A stretch of 64,000 bases of DNA from VRUE01 sp963715625. GTDB lineage: Bacteria > Actinomycetota > Thermoleophilia > Solirubrobacterales > 70-9. Made by a program: the position numbers and the translations under genes. The stretch spans positions 620,001 through 684,000 of the forward strand of contig OY970260.1 in assembly GCA_963715625.1 (NCBI GenBank), in the 5' to 3' direction. Positions 26,892-35,385 of this stretch are shown here, in pieces; the first letter of the stretch is position 1, and every line of letters begins with the position of its first letter. The notes under the pieces are model-generated. The model worked only from the letters and a program-made list of their open reading frames with translations, ran no database searches and was not told the DNA's origin.

Positions 26892-27002
26892 CTACAGCCG
26901 CCTGAACTCGCGGCGCTGGATGGCCTCGGTGACGAGCGCGACCGCAACGGCGAGCACGATCATGGCGATGACGGCGATGGCGACGATTTCGACTATGGGC
27001 AT
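26892..27002 (-). CDS. Small single-span membrane protein (36 residues)
   Basis: The frame encodes MPIVEIVAIAVIAMIVLAVA and continues with a charged tail (TEAIQRREFRRL). One hydrophobic helix is followed by a basic cytoplasmic end. A strong ribosome-binding site (GGGAGGGG) lies 2-3 nt before ATG 27002. It stands alone between efeO and recQ, on the opposite strand. I do not recognise a family. The good RBS and amphipathic layout support expression, but 36 residues is short. Confidence 0.5.
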   Translation of the reverse strand: MPIVEIVAIAVIAMIVLAVAVALVTEAIQRREFRRL

Positions 27003-27129
27003 TTCCCCTCCCGCCGAGCCAACGTAGCGCCCCGCGAGCCGCCGTGTGCGAGTTGCGGCAGGCTTTTCCCCCAAAATCGAGGCACTTGACACACACCCGC
27101 GTCCACCGGCGGGCATAGCCTGCGGGGCG

Positions 27130-28689
27130 ATGCCCGCTCCGACGAATCGCGCCGACGAGCTGCTGGGGAAGCTCGGCTTCGCCTCCTTCCGGCCGGGCCA
27201 GCGGGAGGCGGTCGAGGCCGCGCTCGAAGGGCGGGACTCGCTGATCGTGATGCCGACCGGCGGGGGCAAGAGCCTCTGCTACCAGCTGCCGGGGCTTGCG
27301 AGCGAGGACCTGACGATCGTGGTCAGCCCGCTGATCGCGCTGATCAACGACCAGTGGCGGCGTCTGACGGCGGCCGGGCACCCGGTGGCGATGATCTCCT
27401 CGGGGATGAGCGCCGAGGCCGCGCGGGAAGCGCTCGAGGAGGTCCGCGCCGGTACGGCGCGGATCGTCTACTGCTCGCCGGAGCGCTTCGCCTCGACCGT
27501 ATTCCTCGAAGCCCTCGCGCAGCGCCGCATCGACCTGCTCGCCGTCGACGAGGCGCACTGCGTCTCGGAGTGGGGGCACGACTTCCGCCCCGACTACCTG
27601 CGCCTGCCGGAGATCGCCGAGCGGCTCGGGCGCCCGGCCGTGATGGCCTGCACGGCGACGGCGACGAAGGCGGTCGCGGCGGAGATCGTCAACCGGTTCG
27701 GCCTGCGCGAGCCGCTCCAGGTGCGCTCCGGGTTCGACCGGCCCAACCTCTCCTTCGACGTCGTGCCGCTGGAGGGCAAGGGCTCCAAGGCGCGGCGACT
27801 GGCCCTTCTGGAGGCGGGCCTCGGCGACCCGGCCAACCGGCCGGCGATCGTCTACTGCGGCACCCGGCGCGACACCGACGAGCTGGCCGCGCACCTGCGC
27901 GAACGGGGGCTGGCGGCGCTCGCCTATCACGCCGGGATCGAGGCCGAGGGCCGTTCCGCAGCCCAGGCGAGCTTCATGAGCGGCGAGACCGAGGTCGTCG
28001 TCGCCACCAACGCCTTCGGCATGGGCGTCGACAAGGCCGACGTGCGCTCCGTCTGGCACATGACGATCCCGACCAGCCTCGAGGCCTACTACCAGGAGGC
28101 GGGCAGGGCGGGACGCGACGGCCTGCCGGCGCGGGCGGTGCTGCTGGCGTTGAAGGCGGACCTGGGCCGGCTCGTCCGCTTCAACGAGCAGCGGGGCGGC
28201 GACCCGGAGCTGGCGATCGCCCGCGAGCGCGGCTGGCGCGACTACCGCACGATCAAGTCGTTCGTCTACTCCGAGCGCTGCCGCCGGCGCAGCGTCCTCG
28301 ACCACTTCGGCGACCGCGAGGCGGGCCGGCCGCTGGACCGCTGCTGCGACTTCTGCGACCCGGTCGGGTGGCTGCCCGACCCGGAGACGGTCGCCGTGCG
28401 CCCGCCGCAGCGGGCGAAGGCCGCGGCGCCACCGCCAGTCGACCTCTCCGAGGCCGACGCACCCCTGTTCGAGCAGCTGAAGGCGTGGCGGCTGAAGGCC
28501 GCGGAGGGCAAGCCCGCCTACACCGTCGCCCACAACACGACGCTGACCGCGATCGCCGCAACCCGCCCCGCCGACGAGCGGAGCCTCGCCGCGATCCGCG
28601 GCATCGGCCCCAGCTTCATCGCCAAGCACGCCTCCGAGGTCCTCGAGATCGTCGGCGCCAGCGGATCGATTGCCGCACCGGAGTGTTAA
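27130..28689 (+). CDS. recQ: RecQ family ATP-dependent DNA helicase
   Basis: A 519-residue helicase. Walker A is MPTGGGKSLCYQLP, motif II DEAHCVSEWGHDFRPDY, motif III CTATAT, and motif VI YYQEAGRAGRDG. A zinc-binding segment (SERCRRRSVLDHFG through CCDFCDP) and a C-terminal HRDC domain (LFEQLKAWRLKAAEGKPAYTV) follow. It unwinds forked or recombination DNA. ATG 27130 is preceded 8 nt earlier by TAGCCT (27116-27121), suggesting a leaderless message; a longer open frame from 27046 lacks support. Confidence 0.96.
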   Translation: MPAPTNRADELLGKLGFASFRPGQREAVEAALEGRDSLIVMPTGGGKSLCYQLPGLASEDLTIVVSPLIALINDQWRRLTAAGHPVAMISSGMSAEAAREALEEVRAGTARIVYCSPERFASTVFLEALAQRRIDLLAVDEAHCVSEWGHDFRPDYLRLPEIAERLGRPAVMACTATATKAVAAEIVNRFGLREPLQVRSGFDRPNLSFDVVPLEGKGSKARRLALLEAGLGDPANRPAIVYCGTRRDTDELAAHLRERGLAALAYHAGIEAEGRSAAQASFMSGETEVVVATNAFGMGVDKADVRSVWHMTIPTSLEAYYQEAGRAGRDGLPARAVLLALKADLGRLVRFNEQRGGDPELAIARERGWRDYRTIKSFVYSERCRRRSVLDHFGDREAGRPLDRCCDFCDPVGWLPDPETVAVRPPQRAKAAAPPPVDLSEADAPLFEQLKAWRLKAAEGKPAYTVAHNTTLTAIAATRPADERSLAAIRGIGPSFIAKHASEVLEIVGASGSIAAPEC

Positions 28690-28803
28690 GGCCACACGTC
28701 TCACGTGCTCTCCCGCCGGCGGGCCGGCACCACCACACCTCCGGTATCCGGGCCGCCGGCGGGCAGGGACCGCTACCTTGGCGGTCGAATCAGGCCCGGA
28801 CGC

Positions 28804-29874
28804 ATGCACCGAACGCGAAAGCCAATCGCCCTGATCGCGCTGGCCGCGGTCCTGCTCGGCCTGGCCGGGGCGGCCGGCGCCGAGGCGGGGGCGCTGCTGC
28901 CGAAAGGCAAGAAGATCTTCTTCGGGGTCAGCGACACCGGCGACCCGGCCGATTTCGGCCAGTTCAGCACGGCGCTGCGCAAGCACCCGGCGCTGATCGA
29001 GACCTTCCGCACCTGGGGCTCGGACTTCCCCGAGTCGATCGAACGCTGGCAGGAGGCGCGGGCGCGACCGATCCTGCACTTCACCACCGCCGACTCGGGC
29101 GACGGCCACGAGCTGATCGACCCGCGGGCGATCGCCCAGGGCTACGGCGACGAGTACCTGATCCGGCTCAACAGGCTCTTCTGGGAGAAGGAGATGCCCG
29201 CCTACGTGCGCCCGCTGGGCGAGCCCAACCGCTGCCTCAACGTCTACGCCTCCTACGACTGCGAGGGCAGCGCCCGCGACGCCGCCCACAAGCCCCGCTG
29301 GTACCGGCTCGCCTTCCGCCGCATGTTCGTGATCCTGCACGGCGGCGGCAAGCGGCGTGAGATCGACCGGCGCCTGGCCGCCGCCGGCGTGCCGCCGCTC
29401 AAAGGCGCCCAGGCCGGCCTGCCGCGAGCGCCGATCGCGGTGCTCTGGAGCACGCTGCCGGCGGGCTCGCCAACCGTCCCCCAGAACCGCCCGCGCCACT
29501 TCTACCCCGGCGACGATTACGTCGACTGGGTCGGCACCGACTTCTACTCCGACAACCAGGACTGGAAGGCGCTCGACGGCCTCTACAACCGCTTCTCCGA
29601 GAAGCCCTTCGCGCTGCCCGAGTGGGGCGTCTCGAGTGGCGACGACCCCGCCTACGTGCGCAAGCTGATGGCCTGGGTGCGGCGCCACAGGCGCTGCAAG
29701 ATGCTCGTCTACTACCAGGACTTCGGCTCGGCCAGCTCCTACCGGCTGCAGAACTACCCGTCCAGCCTGGCGGCGCTGAGCGAGGTCGTCCACCATCCGG
29801 TCTTCCCCCCCTTCGCCCCCAACCCGCCGAAGGCGCCCCCGCCGCCACCCGGCGGTGTCACGCCGAGGTCCTGA
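28804..29874 (+). CDS. Secreted GH26-like glycoside hydrolase
   Basis: A 356-residue exported protein with an N-terminal signal (RKPIALIALAAVLLGLAGAAGAEAGA). The barrel has YVRPLGEPNRCLN, where a Glu takes the acid/base place, GDDYVDWVGTDFYSD, and ALPEWGVSSGDD with the candidate nucleophile Glu. These match beta-mannanase-like GH26 proteins. The C-terminus is proline-rich (PPKAPPPPPGG). The substrate is unknown. Beta-glucan and mannan are possible, and carbohydrate recognition without catalysis cannot be excluded. Confidence 0.75.
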   Translation: MHRTRKPIALIALAAVLLGLAGAAGAEAGALLPKGKKIFFGVSDTGDPADFGQFSTALRKHPALIETFRTWGSDFPESIERWQEARARPILHFTTADSGDGHELIDPRAIAQGYGDEYLIRLNRLFWEKEMPAYVRPLGEPNRCLNVYASYDCEGSARDAAHKPRWYRLAFRRMFVILHGGGKRREIDRRLAAAGVPPLKGAQAGLPRAPIAVLWSTLPAGSPTVPQNRPRHFYPGDDYVDWVGTDFYSDNQDWKALDGLYNRFSEKPFALPEWGVSSGDDPAYVRKLMAWVRRHRRCKMLVYYQDFGSASSYRLQNYPSSLAALSEVVHHPVFPPFAPNPPKAPPPPPGGVTPRS

Positions 29875-29884
29875 CCCCCCCACC

Positions 29885-29935
29885 CGAACTGCATCAAATT
29901 CTCTACCTGCCAGGCCGAGAATTTGATGCAGTTCG
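29885..29935. repeat. Perfect 19-bp palindrome that also encodes the end of the propeller gene
   Basis: Arms 29885-29903 and 29917-29935 are perfect; the 13-nt centre is GC-rich. The propeller gene (minus) enters the right arm and stops at the inner edge of the left arm (stop 29905-29903), so its last nine or so residues are encoded by the element. Position between convergent genes fits a shared terminator. Confidence 0.88.
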
Positions 29936-31261
29936 CTTCTCGTGCGACGCTTGCCTCGCCTTCGGGGCCTCGACGCGCCGCGCGACCTTGGCCTTGTACC
30001 TGTAGGGAACCAGCGCGGTGATGCTCGAGTAGCCGGTGAGGTAGAGGCGGCGCCCGTCGGAGATCACCGGCGAGTAGGTGCCGCGGCGGTAGCGGAAGAT
30101 GCGGCGGCCGCTCCTCATCATGAAGCCGCTGGTCGAGTTGTGGGTGAACTCGGCGGCGTAGACGATGTCCCCTACGCCCGAGAGCGAGCCGATCACCTGG
30201 CCCCCGGCCGAGCGGCTCCAGCGCAGGCTGCCGTCCTTGGCGTCGAGCGCGTAGACGTAGCCGTCGAAGGAACCGATGTAGACGGTCGGCGGGCTGTGGC
30301 GGGTGTTGGCCACGGTCGGGCCCGAGTAGGCGTAGCCGCCGGTCGAGTAGCTCCAGGCGAGCGTTCCGTCCTTGCGGTCGAAGCTGTACACGCGCGAGTC
30401 GTTGTTGCCGGCGTAGACGCGGCCGAAGGCGACGGCGGGGGTCGAGTAGAACGCCCCCGAGGTGCCGAAGCCCGAGCCCAGGGACGACGTTTGCCACCTG
30501 ATCCGGCCGCTCTTGGCGTCGACCGCGCTCATGTAGCCGCCGTAGTCGCCGACGTAGAGGGTGCCGCCGTAGTAAGCCGGGGCCGACTTGACCGGCCCGC
30601 CGAGGCTGGTCGCCCAGCGCACGTTGCCGCTGATCGTGCTCAACGCGTAGAGCCCGCCGTCCTCGCAGCCGAAGTAGACGGTGCGGTCGACCACCACCGG
30701 CGAGGACTCGGCCCGGCTGGGCAGCGAGTGCTTCCAGATCGTCTTGCCGGTGCGGGCGTCGAGCTTGACGATGTGGCCGGGGACGAGGTTGACGATGTAG
30801 AGCCGGTGCTTGTAATAGGCGGGCGAGGAGGCGTTGAGGCGGCCGATGCTGCGTTCCCACAGCACCCTGCCGTTGTCGGCGTCGAGAGCGTAGGCGGTGC
30901 CGTTGTTGTTGACGAAGTAGAGCTTGCCGGCGACGAAGACCGGTGGGAACTCGAGCAGCGGCCGGTTCTTGTAGCGCCAGAGCTTGCGGAAGGGGGGCTT
31001 CACCCCCTTTGCCGGGAGGTAACGCGTGCGAGCCGGGTTGAGGCCGAAGACCGGCCAGTTGACCGCCCGCGCCCGCGCCCTCGCCGGCTTCTGCGGCTTG
31101 AAGGCGACGTTGGGGTTGTGGACGTCGGGCGGGCGCTTGACCACCTGGTAGGCGAGGAACCCGGCCGCGGACAGCGCCAGCACCCCGCCGGCGATCAGGC
31201 CGACGGCGATTCCCCGCCGCGTGTGCCAGAAGTGGCTGACGGCGCCCCACGCGCCCACCAC
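29903..31261 (-). CDS. Membrane-anchored PQQ-type beta-propeller protein
   Basis: A 452-residue protein: a short cytoplasmic segment, one membrane helix (GIAVGLIAGGVLALSAAGFLAY), then PQQ/BamB-like propeller blades (KLYFVNNNGTAYALDADNGRVLWERSI, TVYFGCEDGGLYALSTISGNVRW, RVYAGNNDSRVYSFDRKDGTLAWSY). It is predicted to fold outside the cell as a binding scaffold; PQQ-dependent catalytic residues are not evident. GTG 31261 is chosen because GGAG lies 8 nt upstream and the open frame before it overlaps the acetyltransferase gene. It lies 20 nt after that gene. Confidence 0.85.
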   Translation of the reverse strand: MVGAWGAVSHFWHTRRGIAVGLIAGGVLALSAAGFLAYQVVKRPPDVHNPNVAFKPQKPARARARAVNWPVFGLNPARTRYLPAKGVKPPFRKLWRYKNRPLLEFPPVFVAGKLYFVNNNGTAYALDADNGRVLWERSIGRLNASSPAYYKHRLYIVNLVPGHIVKLDARTGKTIWKHSLPSRAESSPVVVDRTVYFGCEDGGLYALSTISGNVRWATSLGGPVKSAPAYYGGTLYVGDYGGYMSAVDAKSGRIRWQTSSLGSGFGTSGAFYSTPAVAFGRVYAGNNDSRVYSFDRKDGTLAWSYSTGGYAYSGPTVANTRHSPPTVYIGSFDGYVYALDAKDGSLRWSRSAGGQVIGSLSGVGDIVYAAEFTHNSTSGFMMRSGRRIFRYRRGTYSPVISDGRRLYLTGYSSITALVPYRYKAKVARRVEAPKARQASHEKRTASNSRPGR

Positions 31262-31281
31262 GGCCGTTCTCCAGAAGCCGT

Positions 31282-32049
31282 TCAGCGGCGCAGCTCCCAC
31301 ATCTCGATGAAGCCGAGGTCGCGGAAGCCGAGGCGCTCGTAGAGCGGCGTGCCGGCCCGGGTCGCCTGCAGCGAGGCCGTCGCCAGCCCGCGCTCGCGAG
31401 CCTCGGCCAGAGCCCGCCACATCAGCCAGCTGGCGATCCCGCGCCCGCGCTGCTCGGGCGGCGTGGCGACGCCGGTTATGCAGCAGTCATCGCCGGTTTC
31501 GATCGCGCCGACGCAGCCGACCGGGACGGCACCCTCGAAGGCGCCGTGCCAGCGGATCGAGGTCTCGCCGGCGAGGCCGGCGCGGAAGCCGTCGGGGCCG
31601 TAGCCGTAGGCGAGGTCGTTGAGCTCGGCGCAGGCTGCAGTGTCGATCGGTCCCGGGTTGACGCCGGCCGGGGCCGGCGGCCCGGCGCCGAGGTCGGCGA
31701 GCTCCATCGCCATCGCCCGCGGCTCGGCGTCGAGCGCGTGGCCGCGGGAGGCGAGCAGGCGGACCGACTCGCGGTCGTCGTCCGGCACCCAGACCGTCCA
31801 GGCGCGCACTCCGTGGGACTCGTAGAGGGCTTCAAGCGAGTCGAGCTCCGCGGCCAGCGCGGCCGGGTCGGTGTAGAAGACCCCGTTGAAGAGCGAGCGC
31901 TGGGGAGAGGCGGGCACGACCGAGGCGATCAGGCCCTCGCGCCGGAACACGATCGAGCCGGGTGCCGCGCTGCCGAACGCCTCGACCTCGTCACGGACGC
32001 CCTCGACGGCTCGCCGCCTCAGCTCCCTCTCGTTGACGCGCGGGCTCAT
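31282..32049 (-). CDS. GNAT family N-acetyltransferase
   Basis: A 255-residue acetyltransferase. The acetyl-CoA-binding motif A is ITGVATPPEQRGRGIASWLMWRAL and motif B the following ERGLATASLQATRAGTPLYERLGFRDLG. The N-terminal half is a degenerate second domain. Substrate unknown. It starts at ATG 32049, 11 nt after the SRPBCC stop, so SRPBCC-GNAT-propeller form one transcription unit. Confidence 0.9.
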   Translation of the reverse strand: MSPRVNERELRRRAVEGVRDEVEAFGSAAPGSIVFRREGLIASVVPASPQRSLFNGVFYTDPAALAAELDSLEALYESHGVRAWTVWVPDDDRESVRLLASRGHALDAEPRAMAMELADLGAGPPAPAGVNPGPIDTAACAELNDLAYGYGPDGFRAGLAGETSIRWHGAFEGAVPVGCVGAIETGDDCCITGVATPPEQRGRGIASWLMWRALAEARERGLATASLQATRAGTPLYERLGFRDLGFIEMWELRR

Positions 32050-32059
32050 CCGCGCCCGG

Positions 32060-32503
32060 TCAGCCTCCGGCCGCAGCGCGCCGCTCGGACTCGGCGACGA
32101 CCCCGTTGACCAGCCCCTTGACCGCCTGCTTGACGACCGCGACCACGACCGCCCCGACGACGGGAACCGTCGGGTGCGTGCGCACCGCGTAGACCATCTT
32201 GGTCGAGTCGCCGTTCGGCGTCAGCTCCACGGTCCCGACATGGTCGCGAACGGGGAGGCCGGAAAGCAGCGTGTAGGAGAACCGGCTGGGTGCCTCGTAC
32301 CCGATCACTTCCTCCCGCAACGCCGGCCCCACAGCGGTCAGCTTCCGAATCGCCCCGACGCCGTTCGGCGCAGGCTCCCCCTCCCGCTCCAGCACGCACT
32401 TCCGCAGCGGCGTCAGCTCCGAATACCGCCGATGGTCGGTAAGCACTCCGAACACAACCTCGGCCGGCGCATCTACCTCGCGAGTGAAAGTGAAGCTAGC
32501 CAC
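32060..32503 (-). CDS. SRPBCC (polyketide cyclase-like) protein
   Basis: A 147-residue START/Bet v1-like helix-grip protein (FTFTREVDAPAEVVFGVLTDHRRYSELTPL is the family start). It probably binds a lipid or hydrophobic ligand. GTG 32503 is chosen because TAGCCT ends 8 nt upstream (leaderless) and homology begins there; the longer frame runs into the palindrome. It leads the GNAT/propeller unit. Confidence 0.82.
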   Translation of the reverse strand: MASFTFTREVDAPAEVVFGVLTDHRRYSELTPLRKCVLEREGEPAPNGVGAIRKLTAVGPALREEVIGYEAPSRFSYTLLSGLPVRDHVGTVELTPNGDSTKMVYAVRTHPTVPVVGAVVVAVVKQAVKGLVNGVVAESERRAAAGG

Positions 32504-32520
32504 GGCGTCGAAGGCTATAG

Positions 32521-32631
32521 GAGGTCCGGGTGCCCCTCCCGGCGGCTTGTACTTTTCCGCCCTCAACCCCCGCCGGGGCACCGCCCTGCCTGCATGCGGA
32601 AAAGTTGAGCCGGGAGGGGCACCCGGACCTC
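32521..32631. repeat. Long palindrome (23-bp perfect arms) between MBL and SRPBCC genes
   Basis: Arms 32521-32543 and 32609-32631. Inner segments ACTTTTCCGC and GCGGAAAAGT pair again. The inner TTGTACTTTT block is the reverse complement of one inner arm of the 652-768 element, so the two are related though the outer stems differ. The right arm ends one base before the MBL stop. Confidence 0.87.
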
Positions 32632-32632
32632 C

Positions 32633-33637
32633 TCACCCCAACCTCCACCGCTGCGGATCCGTTCCCTCCACCTTCTCGACCTCCCCCAGGATCGCCAGAT
32701 GGTCGAGACAAGAGAGGACGATCTGCAGGACCCAGGCGCTGACCGGCGTGTTCAGGTTCTCGGCGCCGACGATGTCGCCGACCACCTCGAAGGGGGGCTT
32801 CTCCCCCTCGGCGAGGGACTCGCGCACCTTCCCGATCAGCTCCTCGACCTGGCGCCGCGCCTCGGCGATCTTGGCGGCGGGGTCGCGGAAGGGACGGCCG
32901 TGGCCGGGCAGGCAGAGGTCGACGGCGAGCGGCTCGATCTCGTCGAGCCCGCCGAGGAACTCGCCGACGGGGTCCGGGGTGTGGCCGTGGTCGAAGAAGA
33001 GGACCGTGCGGCCCAGCAGGTGATCGCCGGAGATCATCAGCCTGCGCTCGGGCTGGTGCAGGACGACGTGCGAGGGCGCGTGCCCCGGCGTCTCGTGGAC
33101 CTGCCAGGCACCGAGGTCCGTCTCGACCTCGACCCCCGGCAGCAGGTCGCGGTCGGGCTCGACGATCGCGTCGATGCCGTTGTCGTCGTCCTCGCTGCGG
33201 GACTCGCGGTAGCGCTCCAGAGCCGCCGCGGGCACGCCGCTCTGCCGCGCCACCTCGAGGCGCTGCTCCAGCGCCGCGGCCGGGTCGTCGGCGAGCAGCC
33301 GCACGTGCTCCCAGGCGGGGTGCATCCAGAGCTCGCAGCCCGCGCCCTCGACGATCGGCGCCGCCAGGCCGTAGTGGTCGGTGTGGGAGTGGGTGCAGAC
33401 GAGCAGCTGCACGTCCTCGAGCCCGAAGCCTGCCTGGGCGAGGGCGAGGTCGAACTGGCGCATCCGCCCCTTGCCGCCGATGCCGGTGTCGAAGAGGACG
33501 ATGCCGCCGTCGGCGGCGACCGCCCAGGCGTTGCCGTGCGGCACGCCCGGCCAGGGCAGCGGCAGGCGCAGCCGCCATACGCCGGGCAGGACCTTCTCGG
33601 TGCGGGGCGCCTCGGAGCGCTTGCGGTCGTCCGCCAT
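32633..33637 (-). CDS. Metallo-beta-lactamase-fold hydrolase
   Basis: A 334-residue MBL-fold enzyme with the metal-binding motif CTHSHTDHYG, a later ETPGHAPSHVV histidine and the SGDHLLG aspartate. This is the glyoxalase II/lactonase-like branch with a C-terminal helical domain. Substrate unknown. TAGTGT (minus strand, 33652-33647) ends 9 nt before ATG 33637, suggesting a leaderless start. It is divergent from the MFS exporter, and a perfect palindrome fills the space. Confidence 0.9.
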   Translation of the reverse strand: MADDRKRSEAPRTEKVLPGVWRLRLPLPWPGVPHGNAWAVAADGGIVLFDTGIGGKGRMRQFDLALAQAGFGLEDVQLLVCTHSHTDHYGLAAPIVEGAGCELWMHPAWEHVRLLADDPAAALEQRLEVARQSGVPAAALERYRESRSEDDDNGIDAIVEPDRDLLPGVEVETDLGAWQVHETPGHAPSHVVLHQPERRLMISGDHLLGRTVLFFDHGHTPDPVGEFLGGLDEIEPLAVDLCLPGHGRPFRDPAAKIAEARRQVEELIGKVRESLAEGEKPPFEVVGDIVGAENLNTPVSAWVLQIVLSCLDHLAILGEVEKVEGTDPQRWRLG

Positions 33638-33656
33638 CGCCGCGGCACACTACCCC

Positions 33657-33714
33657 CAAGGGGGTGTCTGAGCTAACCCACCGCATATGGCGGGTTAGCT
33701 CAGACACCCCCTTG
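33657..33714. repeat. Perfect 23-bp palindrome between divergent MBL and MFS genes
   Basis: Arms 33657-33679 and 33692-33714 flank the centre ACCGCATATGGC. It shares GTGTCTGAGCT with 21847-21894 and GCATATGG with 25652-25701. Both neighbours start here, so a terminator role is unlikely; a bidirectional regulator site or mobile repeat is more consistent. Confidence 0.9.
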
Positions 33715-33744
33715 TGGAGACCGGCTGGGGTAGGTTGGGGCGCG

Positions 33745-35298
33745 ATGGAGTCGAGCAGGCCCGAGCGCGCTGGGATCGTCCTCGCCGCGCTGATCCTCGT
33801 CGCCGCCGTCGCCAACCTCAACCTGGCGGTCGCCAACGTCGCCCTGCCCGACATCGGCAAGGCCTTCGGCTCGGGGCAGACGACGCTCAACCTGATCGCC
33901 GTCGGCTACTCGCTCGGCCTGGCGACCTCGGTCCTCTACCTGGGAGCGCTCGGCGACCGCTACGGGCGCAAGACGATGCTGCTGCTCGGCATGGGGTTCT
34001 CGATCCCGGCCTCGCTGCTCGCCGGCCTCGCCCCTTCCGACGTGGTCCTCTTCGTCGCCCGTGTGCTCGGCGGCGTCGCCGCCGGCATGGCCTTCCCGAC
34101 CACGCTGGCGCTGATCACGGCGCTGTGGTCGGGCAACGACCGCACCCGCTCGATCGCGCTCTGGTCGGCGATCGGCGGCGCGATCGCCTCGCTCGGGCCG
34201 CTGCTCTCCGGCGCCCTGCTCGAACACTTCGAGTGGGGCTCGGTCTTCCTCGTCACCCTGCCGCTCGCGGTCGGGGCCCTCTTCCTCGCCTGGCGCTGCG
34301 TCCCCGCCCACGTCAACGAGACCACCGATCCCGTCGACAACCTCGGCGGCATCCTCTCGATGCTCCTGGTCGCCGCGCTGGTGCTCGGGATCAACCTCGC
34401 GCCCGTCCCCGGCATGGGCGCCGTGGCGATCGGGCTCGGCATCGTCGCCCTGGCGGCGACCGGCGCCTTCGTCCTGCGCCAGCGGCGGGCACCGGCCCCG
34501 CTCTACGACCTCGAGGTCGCCAGCCGGCGCGTCTTCTGGGTCGCCGCCTGCGCCGGGCTCGTCGTCTTCGGCTCGCTGATGGGGGCGATGTTCATCGGCC
34601 AGCAGTTCCTCCAGAACGTGCTCGACTACTCGACCCTCGACTCGGGCCTGGCGATCCTGCCGGCGGCGGTGCTGATGGTGATCGTCGCGCCGCGCTCGGC
34701 GAAGCTGGTCGAGGCGCGCGGCGCCCGCTTCACGCTGCTGCTGGGCTATCTCTTCTGCGTGCTCGGCTTCCTCACCATGCTGTTGCTCTGGAAGGAAGAC
34801 ATCTCCTACTGGAAGGTCGGCCTCGGCTACGCCTTCGTCGGGATCGGGGTCGGCTTCGCCGGCACCCCCGCGTCCCACTCGCTGACGGGCTCGGTGCCGG
34901 TGAAGCGCGCCGGCATGGCCTCGGGCACCGCCGACCTGCAGCGCGACCTCGGCGGGGCGATCATGCAGTCGATCTTCGGCGCCCTGCTGACAGCCGGATA
35001 CGCCGCCGCCGCCAGCGCCGCGATCGCCGCCTCCCCGGAAGCGAGCAAGGTCACCGAAAACGTCGAAGGCGAGCTGACCAAGTCCTTCTCCAGCGCCGCC
35101 GACACCGCCGCCCAGTACCCCCGCTACAGCGACCAGATCATCGCCGCCGCCAAGACCTCCTTCCTGCAGGGAGACGAGTGGGCCTACGCCGCCGGCATCG
35201 TCGCGATCGGGCTCGGCGCCACGCTGGTCTTCTTCCGCTTCCCGAAGCGCGACGAGGAGGAAGAGCTGCTCGCCCGCTACCACGCCGAGGACACCTGA
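33745..35298 (+). CDS. MFS drug exporter of the 14-helix DHA2 type
   Basis: A 517-residue multi-span transporter. Motif A is GALGDRYGRKTML and motif C lies in the fifth helix region (GGAIASLGPLLSGALLE). NLNLAVANVALPDIGKAFG is the DHA2 start. It probably exports drugs or metabolites in exchange for protons. ATG 33745 follows TAGGTT (33731-33736) by 8 nt, another leaderless arrangement; the open frame upstream runs through the palindrome. Confidence 0.9.
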   Translation: MESSRPERAGIVLAALILVAAVANLNLAVANVALPDIGKAFGSGQTTLNLIAVGYSLGLATSVLYLGALGDRYGRKTMLLLGMGFSIPASLLAGLAPSDVVLFVARVLGGVAAGMAFPTTLALITALWSGNDRTRSIALWSAIGGAIASLGPLLSGALLEHFEWGSVFLVTLPLAVGALFLAWRCVPAHVNETTDPVDNLGGILSMLLVAALVLGINLAPVPGMGAVAIGLGIVALAATGAFVLRQRRAPAPLYDLEVASRRVFWVAACAGLVVFGSLMGAMFIGQQFLQNVLDYSTLDSGLAILPAAVLMVIVAPRSAKLVEARGARFTLLLGYLFCVLGFLTMLLLWKEDISYWKVGLGYAFVGIGVGFAGTPASHSLTGSVPVKRAGMASGTADLQRDLGGAIMQSIFGALLTAGYAAAASAAIAASPEASKVTENVEGELTKSFSSAADTAAQYPRYSDQIIAAAKTSFLQGDEWAYAAGIVAIGLGATLVFFRFPKRDEEEELLARYHAEDT

Positions 35299-35306
35299 CC
35301 CTCGGC

Positions 35307-35353
35307 TTCCGGTGCGCCTTATCCCCGCATTGCGGGGATAAGGCGCACCGGAA
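35307..35353. repeat. Perfect 23-bp palindrome between MFS and LtrA-type genes
   Basis: Arms 35307-35329 and 35331-35353 with almost no loop. The outer TTCCGGTGCGC(C/T)TTAT arm is common to 7748-7792 and 58370-58416; the inner CCCCGCA differs and pairs with its own complement. Confidence 0.9.
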
Positions 35354-35385
35354 CGGGTGGGGGCTGGGGTTGCGATGATGCGGCG

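Noticed and set aside
27086..27121. TTGACA (27086-27091) as -35 of recQ
   Set aside because: The distance to TAGCCT at 27116 is 24 nt, too long for a standard promoter; I kept only the -10.
26803..29883. 1026-codon minus-strand frame opposite recQ and the GH26 gene
   Set aside because: Low-complexity R/A/G composition with no domain; the plus-strand genes have clear motifs.
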